Shown here piece by piece: positions 27,280-36,557 of a stretch of DNA of 64,000 nucleotides; positions within the stretch are counted from its first letter, which is position 1, and each line of letters opens with the position of its first letter. Made by a program: the position numbers and the translations under genes. The stretch lies in assembly GCF_900101815.1 (NCBI RefSeq), contig NZ_FNAO01000003.1:124001-188000 (forward strand), written 5' to 3'. The notes under the pieces were generated by a model. That model had not been told where the DNA came from. It saw nothing but the letters and a program-made list of their open reading frames with translations, and searched no databases. This DNA is from Pricia antarctica. Its GTDB lineage: Bacteria; Bacteroidota; Bacteroidia; Flavobacteriales; Flavobacteriaceae.

Positions 27280-28275
27280 CTATGGGGTAGTTTCGAACAA
27301 AATGCCGCTACTCTTATGAATCTTATTATCGCTATCTACCAAAATGGCTTCTGTATCGGGCAATTGGTTGATCCGTGCGAGTCCTGCCTCCTTGCCCATG
27401 ATGAATACCGCCGTGGCTAGGGCATCGCAGAATGCGGCACTCTTGGCGAATATCGAGACGCTGTTCATGCCCGTCGCAGGGTATCCGGTTCTGGGATCGA
27501 TGATATGCGAGTATTTAATGCCATCGAAAACGACGAACTTTTCGTAATTGCCAGAGGTTGCCACCGAGGATTCTACGATGGGCAGCCAGGAAAAAATCTT
27601 CTCTTTGCTCAAAGGATTGGCAATACCGATCAGCCATTTTTCTCCATCTGGCCTAGTGCCCCAGGTCGTCAAATCTCCTGCAGCATTTATAATTCCGCCG
27701 ACGACTTGTTTGGATATCAAGAGTTCTTTGGCCTTGTCGGCGGCATAGCCTTTTCCGATGGCCCCAAACGAAATCTTCATGCCCTTTTCCTTTAAAAAAA
27801 CGGTCTGGTCGTTCTCGTTCATAATGATTTTTTGGTAGCCTATTTTGGCTATTGATTTTTCCAGTTCGGCATCCGTCGGTTTTCGTTTCATCGAGCCATC
27901 GAATTTCCAGATTTCATCCATGGATGCGTAAGAAATGTCGAAAGCGCCATCGGTGATTTGCGATATTTGGTTTGCCTTACCGATTAGCTTAAAGAGTTCT
28001 AGGCTTACTTTCACTGGATGTATTCCAGCATTTTTATTAATCAAAGACGTCTCGGAATCAGGATTCCATGATGATATCAATGCTTCTATCCGTCTTATTT
28101 CTGCGGTGGCTTCATCAATATTAATCTGGCCGATATCTTGGTTGATGGCTACCACCGTGATATCGAAACGCGTACCCATCAGTTTCAGGGTCTTGGTCGA
28201 AGTGACATACTCCGTTTCCTGACCAAAAACGCCCATGGTCAAAAAGCAAAAGAGGATGTAGGTCAGCAATCTCAT
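27280..28275 (-). CDS. apbE: FAD:protein FMN transferase (ApbE)
   Basis: 331 aa. Transfers FMN from FAD onto Thr/Ser of extracytosolic acceptor proteins. A Sec signal peptide (to ~residue 19, FGQE) shows it acts in the periplasm. Motifs are LMGTRFDITVVA, DISYASMDEIWKFDG, GKGYAADKAKELL, INAAGDLTTWGTRPDGEKW and HIIDPRTGYPATG with the Mg2+-binding Asp, then CDALATAVFIMG. Its ATG overlaps the stop of the thioredoxin-like gene by 4 bp (ATGA), so these are cotranslated. The nearest candidate acceptors are DUF4266 and DUF3570. Confidence 0.95.
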   Translation of the reverse strand: MRLLTYILFCFLTMGVFGQETEYVTSTKTLKLMGTRFDITVVAINQDIGQINIDEATAEIRRIEALISSWNPDSETSLINKNAGIHPVKVSLELFKLIGKANQISQITDGAFDISYASMDEIWKFDGSMKRKPTDAELEKSIAKIGYQKIIMNENDQTVFLKEKGMKISFGAIGKGYAADKAKELLISKQVVGGIINAAGDLTTWGTRPDGEKWLIGIANPLSKEKIFSWLPIVESSVATSGNYEKFVVFDGIKYSHIIDPRTGYPATGMNSVSIFAKSAAFCDALATAVFIMGKEAGLARINQLPDTEAILVDSDNKIHKSSGILFETTP

Positions 28276-28706
28276 TTTACAAAGGAGTTTAAATGGGTGA
28301 TATACGCTTGAGGGGTACGGTTAAGGTATCCGGTCTCTCCTAAAACATTTTCATTGCTGTCCAGTAGCAAAACTAACGGGAAATGTCCGTTCGGGTTGTA
28401 TTTTTCCGCAAGCGCATTGTTTTGTTCGGCCACCGCTTCCGGCAATCGATTCGCCTTTTTTCTGGGGAAATCCGCTTTGTAAAGCACATAATTCTCTTTG
28501 GCGTAGGTACGAAAGACATCGGATTGCCAGATATCCTTATCTAGCTTTATACACGGGGCACACCAATCGGAACCTGCGAATACCAAGAGTATCGGTTTAT
28601 GCTGTTCTTTGGATACCACGAGTGCTTCCGCATAGCTCGGTTGCCATTCTTGCGCAAAAAGTGCAGCTGTAAAAAATAGGTAACAAATGACTAGGATGTT
28701 CTTCAT
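28272..28706 (-). CDS. Thioredoxin-family exported protein
   Basis: 144 aa from the ATG at 28706 (MKNILVICYLFFTAALFAQ signal); a longer frame from a TTG is not needed. Thioredoxin fold with the active site SDWCAPCIKL (Cys49, Cys52) and the cis-Pro region NPNGHFPLVLLLDS. Members reduce periplasmic disulfides. Starts 30 bp after the Rieske gene and overlaps apbE by 4 bp, so a job in this redox cluster is likely, perhaps keeping partner cysteines such as those of DUF4266 reduced; that is inference. Confidence 0.9.
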   Translation of the reverse strand: MKNILVICYLFFTAALFAQEWQPSYAEALVVSKEQHKPILLVFAGSDWCAPCIKLDKDIWQSDVFRTYAKENYVLYKADFPRKKANRLPEAVAEQNNALAEKYNPNGHFPLVLLLDSNENVLGETGYLNRTPQAYITHLNSFVK

Positions 28707-28736
28707 AACGCCTAATAAAGGCAAAATCAATGCCAA

Positions 28737-29183
28737 TTATTCAAATACCCGAAGCAAGGCTCCCGATAATTCCGTCTTAAAAATTTTTAGGGACTTCGCT
28801 TGAGCTTGGTCGACCTTGTTCAGGGGCTTTCCGCTCTGTTCGAATCGTGAGCCGTGCACCTCACAATAAAAGATACCGCCGTCTCGATCTAAAAAACGGA
28901 CCTCCTCATAGCCCTGATGGCTACAAACTTGGCTAGCTGCCACGAAATTTCCTTCCAAGTTTTTGACAATGACTACTGAGTTCTTAGTGATAAATCCCCC
29001 ATTTCTACTCAGTTTTTCGCTTTCGGCGGACTGTAGATCCAAGGTAAAATCGACCCCAGTAGGCACAGGCGTATTTCCGCCGCCCGGTTCGCCCCCATCT
29101 TTTGAACATGCTCCCAAACAAGGAAAGGCGATGGCAAATGCAGCGCCGGCCCCTAGGCTTCTGAGAAACTGTTTTCTTTCCAT
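28737..29183 (-). CDS. Rieske [2Fe-2S] lipoprotein
   Basis: 148 aa. N-terminal hydrophobic signal with CLGAC lipobox (Cys26), no twin-arginine. The Rieske fold provides CSH (in ASQVCSHQGY) and CEVH (in IFYCEVHGSRF) as [2Fe-2S] ligands. It probably acts as an electron carrier at the inner-membrane face or periplasm. First gene of the cluster with thioredoxin, ApbE, DUF4266 and DUF3570. Confidence 0.92.
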   Translation of the reverse strand: MERKQFLRSLGAGAAFAIAFPCLGACSKDGGEPGGGNTPVPTGVDFTLDLQSAESEKLSRNGGFITKNSVVIVKNLEGNFVAASQVCSHQGYEEVRFLDRDGGIFYCEVHGSRFEQSGKPLNKVDQAQAKSLKIFKTELSGALLRVFE

Positions 29184-29455
29184 TACAAAAGGTTAAATAT
29201 ACATAGCCAATGGAAATTCCGAAATTTCCAAGTGCTACTAAGTAACAAACGCAATATTTATAGGAAAAGTATACTTTGATTTTGGTTCCGGTCAAATTAA
29301 AAGTATGAAACGGAAATAATGCCCTTCAAAGAGCGTCTATGGACAAATGACAAATGCTGTAAGACCAATGCCCAGTGATGAATACCTTGTTCTGGGTGCT
29401 TCATACAAGTTGTTCGAACTAGAATTTTTGGGAGGGGGATTTTAAGCTATATGAT
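29184..29455. other. Intergenic stretch upstream of the Rieske gene
   Basis: Together with the adjacent heptamer repeat this makes a 418-bp gene-free gap between the Rieske and purM genes. It must contain the promoter of the redox cluster, but I see no consensus TAnnTTTG element. No coding frame or strong hairpin noted. Confidence 0.4.
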
Positions 29456-29595
29456 GAACAGCGAACAGCGAACAGCGAACAGCGAACAGCGAACAGCGAA
29501 CAGCGAACAGCGAACAGCGAACAGCGAACAGCGAACAGCGAACAGCGAACAGCGAACAGCGAACAGCGAACAGCGAACAGCGAATAGCGAATAGC
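29456..29595. repeat. Tandem heptamer (GAACAGC) x18 plus two GAATAGC units
   Basis: 140 bp of head-to-tail 7-mers: 18 perfect GAACAGC copies followed by two GAATAGC copies, ending 6 bp before the purM stop codon. Seven is not a multiple of three and no gene runs through it. No spacers, so it is not a CRISPR. Confidence 0.98.
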
Positions 29596-29601
29596 TGAAA
29601 A

Positions 29602-30780
29602 TTAATAGGAAAATCTGCCGAATTCGCTTTTGATGGTCAATTTTTTAGAAGGATGTGCTTCTACCCGTCCAACAACTCTTGCGTCGACGTCAAAACTTTG
29701 CGAAATAGAAATCAAATCGGCGGCGATGGATGGATTGACATACAGCTCCAAACGATGCCCGCAATTAAAAACTTGGTACATTTCTTTCCAATCCGTTCCC
29801 GATTGTTCCTGAATTAATTTGAACAAGGGTGGCACGGGAAAAAGATTATCCTTAATAATATGCAGCTCATCAATAAAATGAAGGATTTTGGTCTGTGCCC
29901 CACCGCTACAATGCACCATACCATGAATATTTTTGGAGGTATATTTTTCCATTATTTTTTTCACTATCGGCGCATAGGTTCGCGTTGGGGAAAGCACCAG
30001 TTTACCCGCATCTAAAGGCGATTCATCAATGGCATCCGTAAGTTTCGTATTTCCGGAATACACCAATTCTTCAGGTACGGATGCATCGTAGCTTTCAGGA
30101 TACTTTTCGGCCAAATATTTCGAGAAAACATCATGCCGTGCCGAGGTGAGTCCGTTGCTTCCCATACCCCCGTTGTATTCCTTTTCATACGTGGCCTGGC
30201 CGAAAGATGACAGACCGACAATGACATTGCCCGCTTTGATGTTGGCGTTGTCGATAACTTCCGTTCTTTTCAAACGTGCCGTTACGGTAGAGTCTACAAT
30301 AATCGTACGGACAAGATCGCCCACATCGGCCGTCTCGCCACCCGTAGAATGAATGCTTATACCGTGTTCGGCCAAATCGGAAATCAGTTCTTCGGTACCG
30401 TTGATGATGGCGGAAAGGACTTCCCCGGGAATCAAATTTTTGTTCCGCCCGATAGTCGAGGAAAGCATAATATTATCCGTCGCCCCGACACAGATCAGGT
30501 CGTCGATATTCATGATGAGCGCATCTTGGGCGATACCCTTCCAAACGGAAACATCACCGGTTTCCTTCCAATACATATAAGCCAAGGAAGATTTCGTTCC
30601 CGCACCATCGGCATGCATAACCAAGCAGTAGTCTTCATCTCCGGTCAAATAATCGGGCACAATTTTGCAGAAAGCTTGTGGAAAAAGTCCTTTGTCAATG
30701 TTTTTAATAGCGTTATGTACGTCTTCCTTAGAGGCGGAAACCCCTCTTTGACTATATCTTTCGCTGTTCGATGAACTCAT
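29602..30780 (-). CDS. purM: Phosphoribosylformylglycinamidine cyclo-ligase (AIR synthase)
   Basis: 392 aa. ATP-dependent closure of FGAM to AIR in purine synthesis. Motifs are YSQRGVSASKEDVHNAIKN, VMHADGAGTKSSLAYMYWK, GIAQDALIMNIDDLICVGA and HSTGGETADVGDLVRTII in the AIRS domains, and GMVHCSGGAQTKILHF toward the C-terminus. It is longer than E. coli PurM and belongs to the Bacteroidota-type form. Its stop lies 6 bp from the heptamer repeat. Confidence 0.92.
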   Translation of the reverse strand: MSSSNSERYSQRGVSASKEDVHNAIKNIDKGLFPQAFCKIVPDYLTGDEDYCLVMHADGAGTKSSLAYMYWKETGDVSVWKGIAQDALIMNIDDLICVGATDNIMLSSTIGRNKNLIPGEVLSAIINGTEELISDLAEHGISIHSTGGETADVGDLVRTIIVDSTVTARLKRTEVIDNANIKAGNVIVGLSSFGQATYEKEYNGGMGSNGLTSARHDVFSKYLAEKYPESYDASVPEELVYSGNTKLTDAIDESPLDAGKLVLSPTRTYAPIVKKIMEKYTSKNIHGMVHCSGGAQTKILHFIDELHIIKDNLFPVPPLFKLIQEQSGTDWKEMYQVFNCGHRLELYVNPSIAADLISISQSFDVDARVVGRVEAHPSKKLTIKSEFGRFSY

Positions 30781-30822
30781 GTTTGATATTTGAAGTTGAA
30801 ATTTGTGTTTGAACTTGAAATT

Positions 30823-33009
30823 CTACTTTATAAACAACAACTCCCGATACTTCGTCAACGGCCATAGACGGTCATCGATTAGCTGTTCTAATGTGTCGCA
30901 ATGTTTCCGAATATCCTCGAAAAAAGGCTTGACATTATCGCAATAGGCAAAAGCTTTCTTCTGGGTATCGTTAATTTTGTTCGCTTTTCTTCGAGCATCC
31001 GTCATCGCATCCGTGCTTTTCTTTAGGGATACGATATGTTCGGCAATCTGCTCTATGATTCCCGATTGTCCGTCAGAAAGATTTTTATGGGCCACTCCGT
31101 AAATATCCTTTAGGCCGAGCACATTTTTTATCAACTTGTTCTGGTATTGGATGGCTGCGGGAATCACTTGGCTGTACACCAGTTCGTCAAATACCCTGCC
31201 CTCTATCTGCAGATGCCTGACATAGGCTTCGAACTCGATTTCTTGGCGTGCCTTGACCTCGGCTTCGCTCAAAACCGCCATATCCTTAAAAAGTGCCAAG
31301 CTTTCTGTAGAGGTCATGATTTGAAGCGCACTCGGCGTATTCTTATTGTTACTTAATTTTCGCCGTTTTGCCTCTTTTTGCCACTCATCTCCATAACCAT
31401 CACCATCGAAGCGGATCCGTTTTGAAGTCTTGATATATTCCCGGAGCACATTGAACACCGCCTCATCCTTTTTTAAATTTTTCTTATCGATCAATGTGTC
31501 GACTTCCTTTTTAAAATCCCGCAACTGTTTGGCGACGATAGTGTTCAACACCGTCATAGGTTTTGCACAGTTCGTCTGGGTGCCGACACCCCGCATTTCA
31601 AATTTGTTTCCCGTAAAGGCAAAGGGCGAGGTGCGGTTACGATCGGTATTGTCCAACAGAATTTCAGGAATCTTGCCCACCACGTTCAATTTAAGTTCCG
31701 TTTTTTCCTCAGGGGATAGCTTTCCTTTTGAAACGCCTTCCAATTCATCAAGAACATGACCCAATTGTGACCCGATAAATATGGAAAATATGGTCGGGGG
31801 CGCTTCGTTTTCGCCCAATCGGTGATCGTTACTGGCCGAGGCGATTGAAGCACCCAGTAGTTCTTCGTAGGTATCTGCAGCTTTGATCGTATTGATAAAA
31901 AAGGTCAAGAACTGAAGATTTTTCATTGGGGTAGAACCGGGACTGAGCAAGTTTACGCCAGTATCGGTTACCAAAGACCAGTTATTGTGCTTACCGGATC
32001 CGTTGATTCCCGCAAAGGGTTTTTCATGAAAAAGCACCTTGAAATTATGCTTGTCCGCCATTTTGTTCATTACGTCCATCAACAACTGGTTGTGATCGAC
32101 GGATAGATTGGCCTCTTCAAAAACGGGGGCCAGTTCGAACTGGTTGGGAGCAACTTCGTTGTGCCGTGTTTTTACGGGAATACCGAGTTTTAAACATTCC
32201 TGTTCTAAATCTTTCATAAAACGCAAGGCTCGGGATGGGATGACCCCAAAATAATGGTCACCTAACTGCTGCCCTTTTGCAGCGGGACGACCGATCAGCG
32301 TCCGCCCGGTAAGACTAATGTCAATCCGGGATTGGGCAAGGGACTTGTCCAACAAGAAAAACTCCTGCTCCCATCCCAAGGTAGCATTGACCTTGACCAC
32401 ATTTTTATCGAAGTACTTGGCCACAGCGGTCGCCGCCTCATCCATTGCGCTGAGCGCCCTTAACAACGGGGTCTTGTTATCTAAAGCTTCGCCCGTGTAA
32501 GAAACGAAAATGGTCGGGATGCAGAGCGTAGTCCCGTAGACGAATGCGGGACTTGTAGGATCCCAAGCTGTATATCCCCGTGCCTCGAACGTATTGCGAA
32601 TTCCCCCGCTGGGAAAACTGGAGGCATCTGGTTCTTGCTGTACCAATTGTCCACCGCCAAATTTTTCCAAAGCCCTGCCATCGGGTAACAGGTCAAAAAA
32701 GGCATCGTGCTTTTCAGCAGTTGTACCGGTCAGGGGCTGAAACCAATGGGTATAGTGTGTGGCGCCCATCGATATGGCCCATGCTTTCATAGCCTCGGCG
32801 ACCTGATCGGCAATTTTGCGATTGATTTTCGATCCGGAAAAAATGGCATTTTGAACACTTTCCAAAGCATCCTTGGTCAGGTATTGAAGTCTCCGCTCTT
32901 CGTTGAATACATTAGTCGCGAAGAGTTCGGATCGCCTCCCCTTTTCATCTATATGAATTGGTTTTCTTTTTTGACTTTCCGAAATGGCGTCGAATCGTTG
33001 TCTTGACAT
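30823..33009 (-). CDS. glnN: Glutamine synthetase type III
   Basis: 728 aa from the ATG at 33009 (MSRQRFDAISESQKRKPIH), the usual GSIII start; the longer frame adds 19 residues. Large dodecameric ATP-dependent ligase of glutamate and ammonia. Features are the GSIII N-terminal FATNVFNEERRLQYL, THWFQPLTGTTAEKHDAF, WEQEFFLLDKSLA, RHNEVAPNQFELAPVFEEANL and FAGINGSGKHNNWSL with metal-binding residues, and the long C-terminal helical region ending PLTKYRELLFIK. Divergent from a type II enzyme at 33251. Confidence 0.97.
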   Translation of the reverse strand: MSRQRFDAISESQKRKPIHIDEKGRRSELFATNVFNEERRLQYLTKDALESVQNAIFSGSKINRKIADQVAEAMKAWAISMGATHYTHWFQPLTGTTAEKHDAFFDLLPDGRALEKFGGGQLVQQEPDASSFPSGGIRNTFEARGYTAWDPTSPAFVYGTTLCIPTIFVSYTGEALDNKTPLLRALSAMDEAATAVAKYFDKNVVKVNATLGWEQEFFLLDKSLAQSRIDISLTGRTLIGRPAAKGQQLGDHYFGVIPSRALRFMKDLEQECLKLGIPVKTRHNEVAPNQFELAPVFEEANLSVDHNQLLMDVMNKMADKHNFKVLFHEKPFAGINGSGKHNNWSLVTDTGVNLLSPGSTPMKNLQFLTFFINTIKAADTYEELLGASIASASNDHRLGENEAPPTIFSIFIGSQLGHVLDELEGVSKGKLSPEEKTELKLNVVGKIPEILLDNTDRNRTSPFAFTGNKFEMRGVGTQTNCAKPMTVLNTIVAKQLRDFKKEVDTLIDKKNLKKDEAVFNVLREYIKTSKRIRFDGDGYGDEWQKEAKRRKLSNNKNTPSALQIMTSTESLALFKDMAVLSEAEVKARQEIEFEAYVRHLQIEGRVFDELVYSQVIPAAIQYQNKLIKNVLGLKDIYGVAHKNLSDGQSGIIEQIAEHIVSLKKSTDAMTDARRKANKINDTQKKAFAYCDNVKPFFEDIRKHCDTLEQLIDDRLWPLTKYRELLFIK

Positions 33010-33077
33010 TGAAGGTCTGGGTTTATTGATATCGACTTTAAGCCGTATCCGCATTAATTGGTACAAAAATAAGAATT

Positions 33078-33143
33078 AGGGAATTAATAATATTTTCCCT
33101 TAAATATTAAATGTTGGCAAAAGACCCTTAATATTTTAGGGTC
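33078..33143. promoter_or_regulatory. Two inverted repeats in the GSIII/GSII intergenic region
   Basis: AGGGAA (33078-33083) pairs with TTCCCT (33095-33100), and GACCCT (33123-33128) with AGGGTC (33138-33143); the two dyads are 45 bp apart start to start and both flank AT-rich cores with AATATTTT. They lie between divergent nitrogen-assimilation genes, so they are candidate operators. The regulator is unknown. Confidence 0.4.
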
Positions 33144-33210
33144 ATCCTAAAAAAAAATGAATTTTTATAATTTTAACCCCTAGAATACTAGGTAAATCAG
33201 CTAAAAAATA

Positions 33211-33218
33211 TATTTTTG
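33211..33218 (+). promoter_or_regulatory. Putative -7 element of the GSII promoter
   Basis: TATTTTTG matches TAnnTTTG, 32 bp upstream of the GSII ATG. No clear TTG at -33, so the promoter may need an activator. Confidence 0.4.
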
Positions 33219-33250
33219 TTCGAATTAAAAGTAAATTTAACTACCCTATT

Positions 33251-34276
33251 ATGAGCAAGTCAAAATTAGAATACATTTGGTTAGATGGTTATGAACCTAC
33301 TGCCAACCTGCGAAGTAAAACCAAAGTCGAAAACGATTTTAGCGGTAAATTGGAAGATTGTCCACTTTGGGCTTTTGATGGAAGTTCTACCAAACAGGCA
33401 TTGGGCGGTTCATCGGACTGTCTTTTAAAACCGGTTGCCATCTATCCGGACCCTGCCAGAACCGATGGCTTCTTGGTCATGAACGAAGTCATGAACGCGG
33501 ATGGCACTCCGCACGAATCGAACTCACGTGCCAAAATAAACGATCCTGACGATGATTTTTGGTTCGGTTTCGAGCAGGAATATTTTATCATGAGCAAAGA
33601 AACACAGTTGCCGTTGGGCTTTCCCGTTGGTGGCTATCCGGGACCACAGGGAATGTATTATTGCTCAGTTGGTGGAAGAAATACGCACGGTCGCGCCTTC
33701 GTTGAAGAACATGCCGATCTATGTATCGCTGCTGGACTGAACTTCGAAGGTATCAATCAAGAGGTGGCCAGTGGTCAATGGGAGTTTCAACTATTCGCGA
33801 AAGGGGCAAAAAGGGCCGGTGACGAAATCTGGGTCGCCCGCTATCTCTTGGATCGATTGACCGAGAGCTACGGATATTATATCGAATACCATCCAAAACC
33901 CGTTAAGGGCGATTGGAACGGTTCGGGAATGCACGCCAATTTCTCGAACACCACTTTAAGAACTTGTGGTTCCAAAGAAATTTACGAGCAGATCTGCGAA
34001 GCTTTCAGACCCGTTACCGAGGAACATATTGAGGTTTACGGCGAGTTCAACGACGAGCGTCTTACCGGAAAACATGAAACCGCCTCGATCCATGACTTTA
34101 GCTACGGCGTAAGCGACAGGGGTGCTTCCATTCGTATTCCCATCATCACGGTCCAAAATGGCTGGAAAGGCTGGTTAGAAGACAGAAGGCCGGCTTCTAA
34201 TGGTGACCCGTACAAAATTGCCAGAAGAATCGTTGAAACTGTAAAGTCCGCAAAAATAAAGGAAACGGCTAGCTAG
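33251..34276 (+). CDS. Glutamine synthetase type II (eukaryotic-like)
   Basis: 341 aa. Short GSII form with beta-grasp N-domain (EYIWLDGYEPTANLRSKTKV), CPLWAFDGSSTKQALGGSSD, WFGFEQEYFIMSKETQLPLG, YYCSVGGRNTHGRAFVEEH, NFEGINQEVASGQWEFQL, GDWNGSGMHANFSN and ASIRIPIITVQNGWKGWLED. This is the decameric class best known from eukaryotes and also found in some bacteria, including Bacteroidota. Divergent from GSIII with a shared regulatory gap, so the two may be regulated together. It ends before a strong terminator. Confidence 0.95.
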   Translation: MSKSKLEYIWLDGYEPTANLRSKTKVENDFSGKLEDCPLWAFDGSSTKQALGGSSDCLLKPVAIYPDPARTDGFLVMNEVMNADGTPHESNSRAKINDPDDDFWFGFEQEYFIMSKETQLPLGFPVGGYPGPQGMYYCSVGGRNTHGRAFVEEHADLCIAAGLNFEGINQEVASGQWEFQLFAKGAKRAGDEIWVARYLLDRLTESYGYYIEYHPKPVKGDWNGSGMHANFSNTTLRTCGSKEIYEQICEAFRPVTEEHIEVYGEFNDERLTGKHETASIHDFSYGVSDRGASIRIPIITVQNGWKGWLEDRRPASNGDPYKIARRIVETVKSAKIKETAS

Positions 34277-34318
34277 CGAGTTCGTTTATCGAAAATTAAT
34301 TTACTTCCCTAAATATTG

Positions 34319-34351
34319 ACCGTCTTTGGCGAAAGCTGAAGACGGTTTTTT
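34319..34351 (+). terminator. Rho-independent terminator of the GSII gene
   Basis: An 8-bp stem, ACCGTCTT with AAGACGGT, around a 12-nt loop, followed by a T run to 34351. It sits 42 bp past the GSII stop. The remaining gap to rimK (to 34633) is AT-rich with no convincing gene. Confidence 0.88.
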
Positions 34352-34633
34352 GTTCAATTCATTCCTCCTATCGCTACATAGCACAATAAAATATCGTACA
34401 TTTCCGACGTAAAATTTTGATTACTATCTTCACGGAAAACATAAAAAATCCAATTAAGAGATTCCCTTCGGAGTAATGATGAGCATGGCCCAAATATGGG
34501 AATGATACTAAAATTATTTGATGAATTTTCCGCCGGAGTTTATCCGAGTATAGACAAAGCGTTGAAATGAAATAAAAAAATTCAGCATCAGAGCTTCCTG
34601 GCTTCTCAAGAATCACAAAAAATACACATATTC

Positions 34634-35512
34634 ATGAAAATCGTAATACTGTCCCAAAATCCAAGTTTATATTCCACCAAACGCCTTATCGAGGCCGGAA
34701 AGAAGAAAAAGCATGACATGCTTGTGGTCGACCATTCAAAATGCGACTTGACAATCGAAAAGAAAAAACCGGGGATTACCTATAGAGGGGAAGAGCTTTC
34801 CGGAATCAACGGTGTAATTCCACGTATCGGTGCATCCATTACCTTTTACGGTACGGCAGTGGTGCGCCAATTTGAGATGATGAAAGTGTTTACCGCCGTG
34901 GAGTCTCAGGCCTTGGTACGGTCAAGAGATAAATTGCGGAGTCTACAGATTCTTTCGAGAGCAGGGCTTGGCCTGCCCAAAACTGTATTCAGCAACTATT
35001 CCAGAGACGTGGCCTCTATTATCGAAAAGGCCGGCGGTGCGCCTGTGGTCATTAAACTTTTAGAAGGCACACAGGGGCTGGGGGTTGTTTTAGCTGATAA
35101 CCACAACTCGGCAGAATCTATCTTGGAGGCGTTCAACGGCCTGAAGGCTAGGGTAATTGTACAAGAATTTATCAAGGAGGCCAAGGGGGCCGATATTCGG
35201 GCCTTCGTGGTCGATGGAGTCGTTGTGGGCGCTATGAAACGCCAAGGAAAAGAGGGGGAATTCCGTTCTAACCTGCACCGGGGCGGTTCAGCGAATATCA
35301 TCGAACTTTCCGATGAGGAAGAGAATGCGGCCATCAAGGCGGCTAGGGTCATGGGGCTCGGCGTTGCCGGGGTTGACCTGTTACAATCCGAAAGAGGGCC
35401 CTTGATACTTGAAGTCAATTCTTCCCCTGGATTGGAAGGCATCGAAGCGGCAACCGGAAAAGATATTGCCGGATTGATCATCAAGTACGTGGAACGGAAT
35501 GCGGAACACTAA
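34634..35512 (+). CDS. rimK: RimK-family ATP-grasp glutamate ligase
   Basis: 292 aa. Ligates L-glutamate (poly-glutamate) to a target, in E. coli the C-terminus of ribosomal protein S6. ATP-grasp order: N-terminal [43 protein letters not shown]-binding [38 protein letters not shown] and metal-binding [16 protein letters not shown]-like block. Overlaps the following aspartoacylase-family gene by 14 bp, implying a functional pair. Confidence 0.9.
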   Translation: MKIVILSQNPSLYSTKRLIEAGKKKKHDMLVVDHSKCDLTIEKKKPGITYRGEELSGINGVIPRIGASITFYGTAVVRQFEMMKVFTAVESQALVRSRDKLRSLQILSRAGLGLPKTVFSNYSRDVASIIEKAGGAPVVIKLLEGTQGLGVVLADNHNSAESILEAFNGLKARVIVQEFIKEAKGADIRAFVVDGVVVGAMKRQGKEGEFRSNLHRGGSANIIELSDEEENAAIKAARVMGLGVAGVDLLQSERGPLILEVNSSPGLEGIEAATGKDIAGLIIKYVERNAEH

Positions 35513-36464
35513 AATTGAAATCCTAGGCCATACCATTGCGAAGGGAAAAGGAGCCTTGGTAAACCTCGATATTGCCAAATTGCATACCCGCACCAAGATA
35601 CAGGTGCCGATTATAATCGAAAGGGGCAAAAAAGACGGCCCCACCCTGCTCATTACCGGTGGTATTCATGGTAACGAAATCAACGGCATTGAAATCGTAC
35701 GCCAGCTGATCGCGAAAAAATATAACAAACCGGAGAGTGGTATGGTCATCTGCATTCCCGTTGTCAATGTCTTCGGTTTTCTGAACCAAGCACGGCAGTT
35801 TCCTGACGGTCGAGACCTCAACCGCGTATTTCCAGGAAGTCCAAGGGGGTCGTTGGCAAGCAGATTTGCATATCATCTCATCAAAGAAATTGTACCCTTG
35901 GCCGATTATTGCATCGATTACCACACCGGGGGCGACAGCCGATTCAATGTTCCCCAAATCCGCGTTGGGGGCGAGGATCCCGAAAGTCTTGCTTTGGCAA
36001 AAGTCTTCAATCCCCCTTTTATTATCCAATCGGCGCGCAAGGAAAAATCCTTTCGGGAAACCTTGTACAAACTGCAAAAAAAGGTATTACTTTTTGAGGG
36101 CGGAAAATCCATACATATCGATAAGGTGGTAACCCAAATGGGCATTGCCGGGGCATTGCGAATCATGCAGCACTTGGGTATGCGGGAATTCGGGCAAGAA
36201 ATCGATAATCTTGTCGTTAAGGCCTATGAGCCGATCATATTGCACAATACCTTATGGCTGCGTGCCAAATATTCGGGTATGTTCCATCCTTTTGTGGATT
36301 TGGGGAAAATGGTAAAAAAGGGAGAGGTTCTAGGAAGTATTTCAGGGCCTTTCGGCTATTTCGAAAGAAAGATAAAGGCGCAACATTCAGGCTATGTCAT
36401 TTGTATCAATGAGGCGCCCATCGTAACTCAAGGAGATGCTATATTCCATATTTCCACGGACTGA
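35499..36464 (+). CDS. Succinylglutamate desuccinylase/aspartoacylase-family zinc amidohydrolase
   Basis: 321 aa. Zinc carboxypeptidase-like fold of the AstE/ASPA family: [20 protein letters not shown] supplies HxxE zinc ligands, [19 protein letters not shown] the substrate Arg/Asn, and [18 protein letters not shown] the third His. A C-terminal beta-rich extension carries a lipoyl-like HSGYVI element. Members deacylate N-acyl amino acids. The 14-bp overlap with rimK suggests action on a glutamylated product, for example removal of glutamates; this is inference. Confidence 0.9.
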   Translation: MRNTKIEILGHTIAKGKGALVNLDIAKLHTRTKIQVPIIIERGKKDGPTLLITGGIHGNEINGIEIVRQLIAKKYNKPESGMVICIPVVNVFGFLNQARQFPDGRDLNRVFPGSPRGSLASRFAYHLIKEIVPLADYCIDYHTGGDSRFNVPQIRVGGEDPESLALAKVFNPPFIIQSARKEKSFRETLYKLQKKVLLFEGGKSIHIDKVVTQMGIAGALRIMQHLGMREFGQEIDNLVVKAYEPIILHNTLWLRAKYSGMFHPFVDLGKMVKKGEVLGSISGPFGYFERKIKAQHSGYVICINEAPIVTQGDAIFHISTD

Positions 36465-36557
36465 TTTCGGAAAACCGGTTAAAAGCAAACATTTGCTGAT
36501 CGACTATGCTAACGATTTTATACGTACCTTAAAAGCTCCCATCCTAACTACCTCGAC

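Noticed and set aside
29456-29595. CRISPR array
   Set aside because: Pure head-to-tail 7-mers with no spacers and no cas genes nearby.
34374-34616. 80-codon minus-strand frame between GSII and rimK
   Set aside because: No recognisable features, spans an AT-rich intergenic region and would be antisense to the rimK leader.
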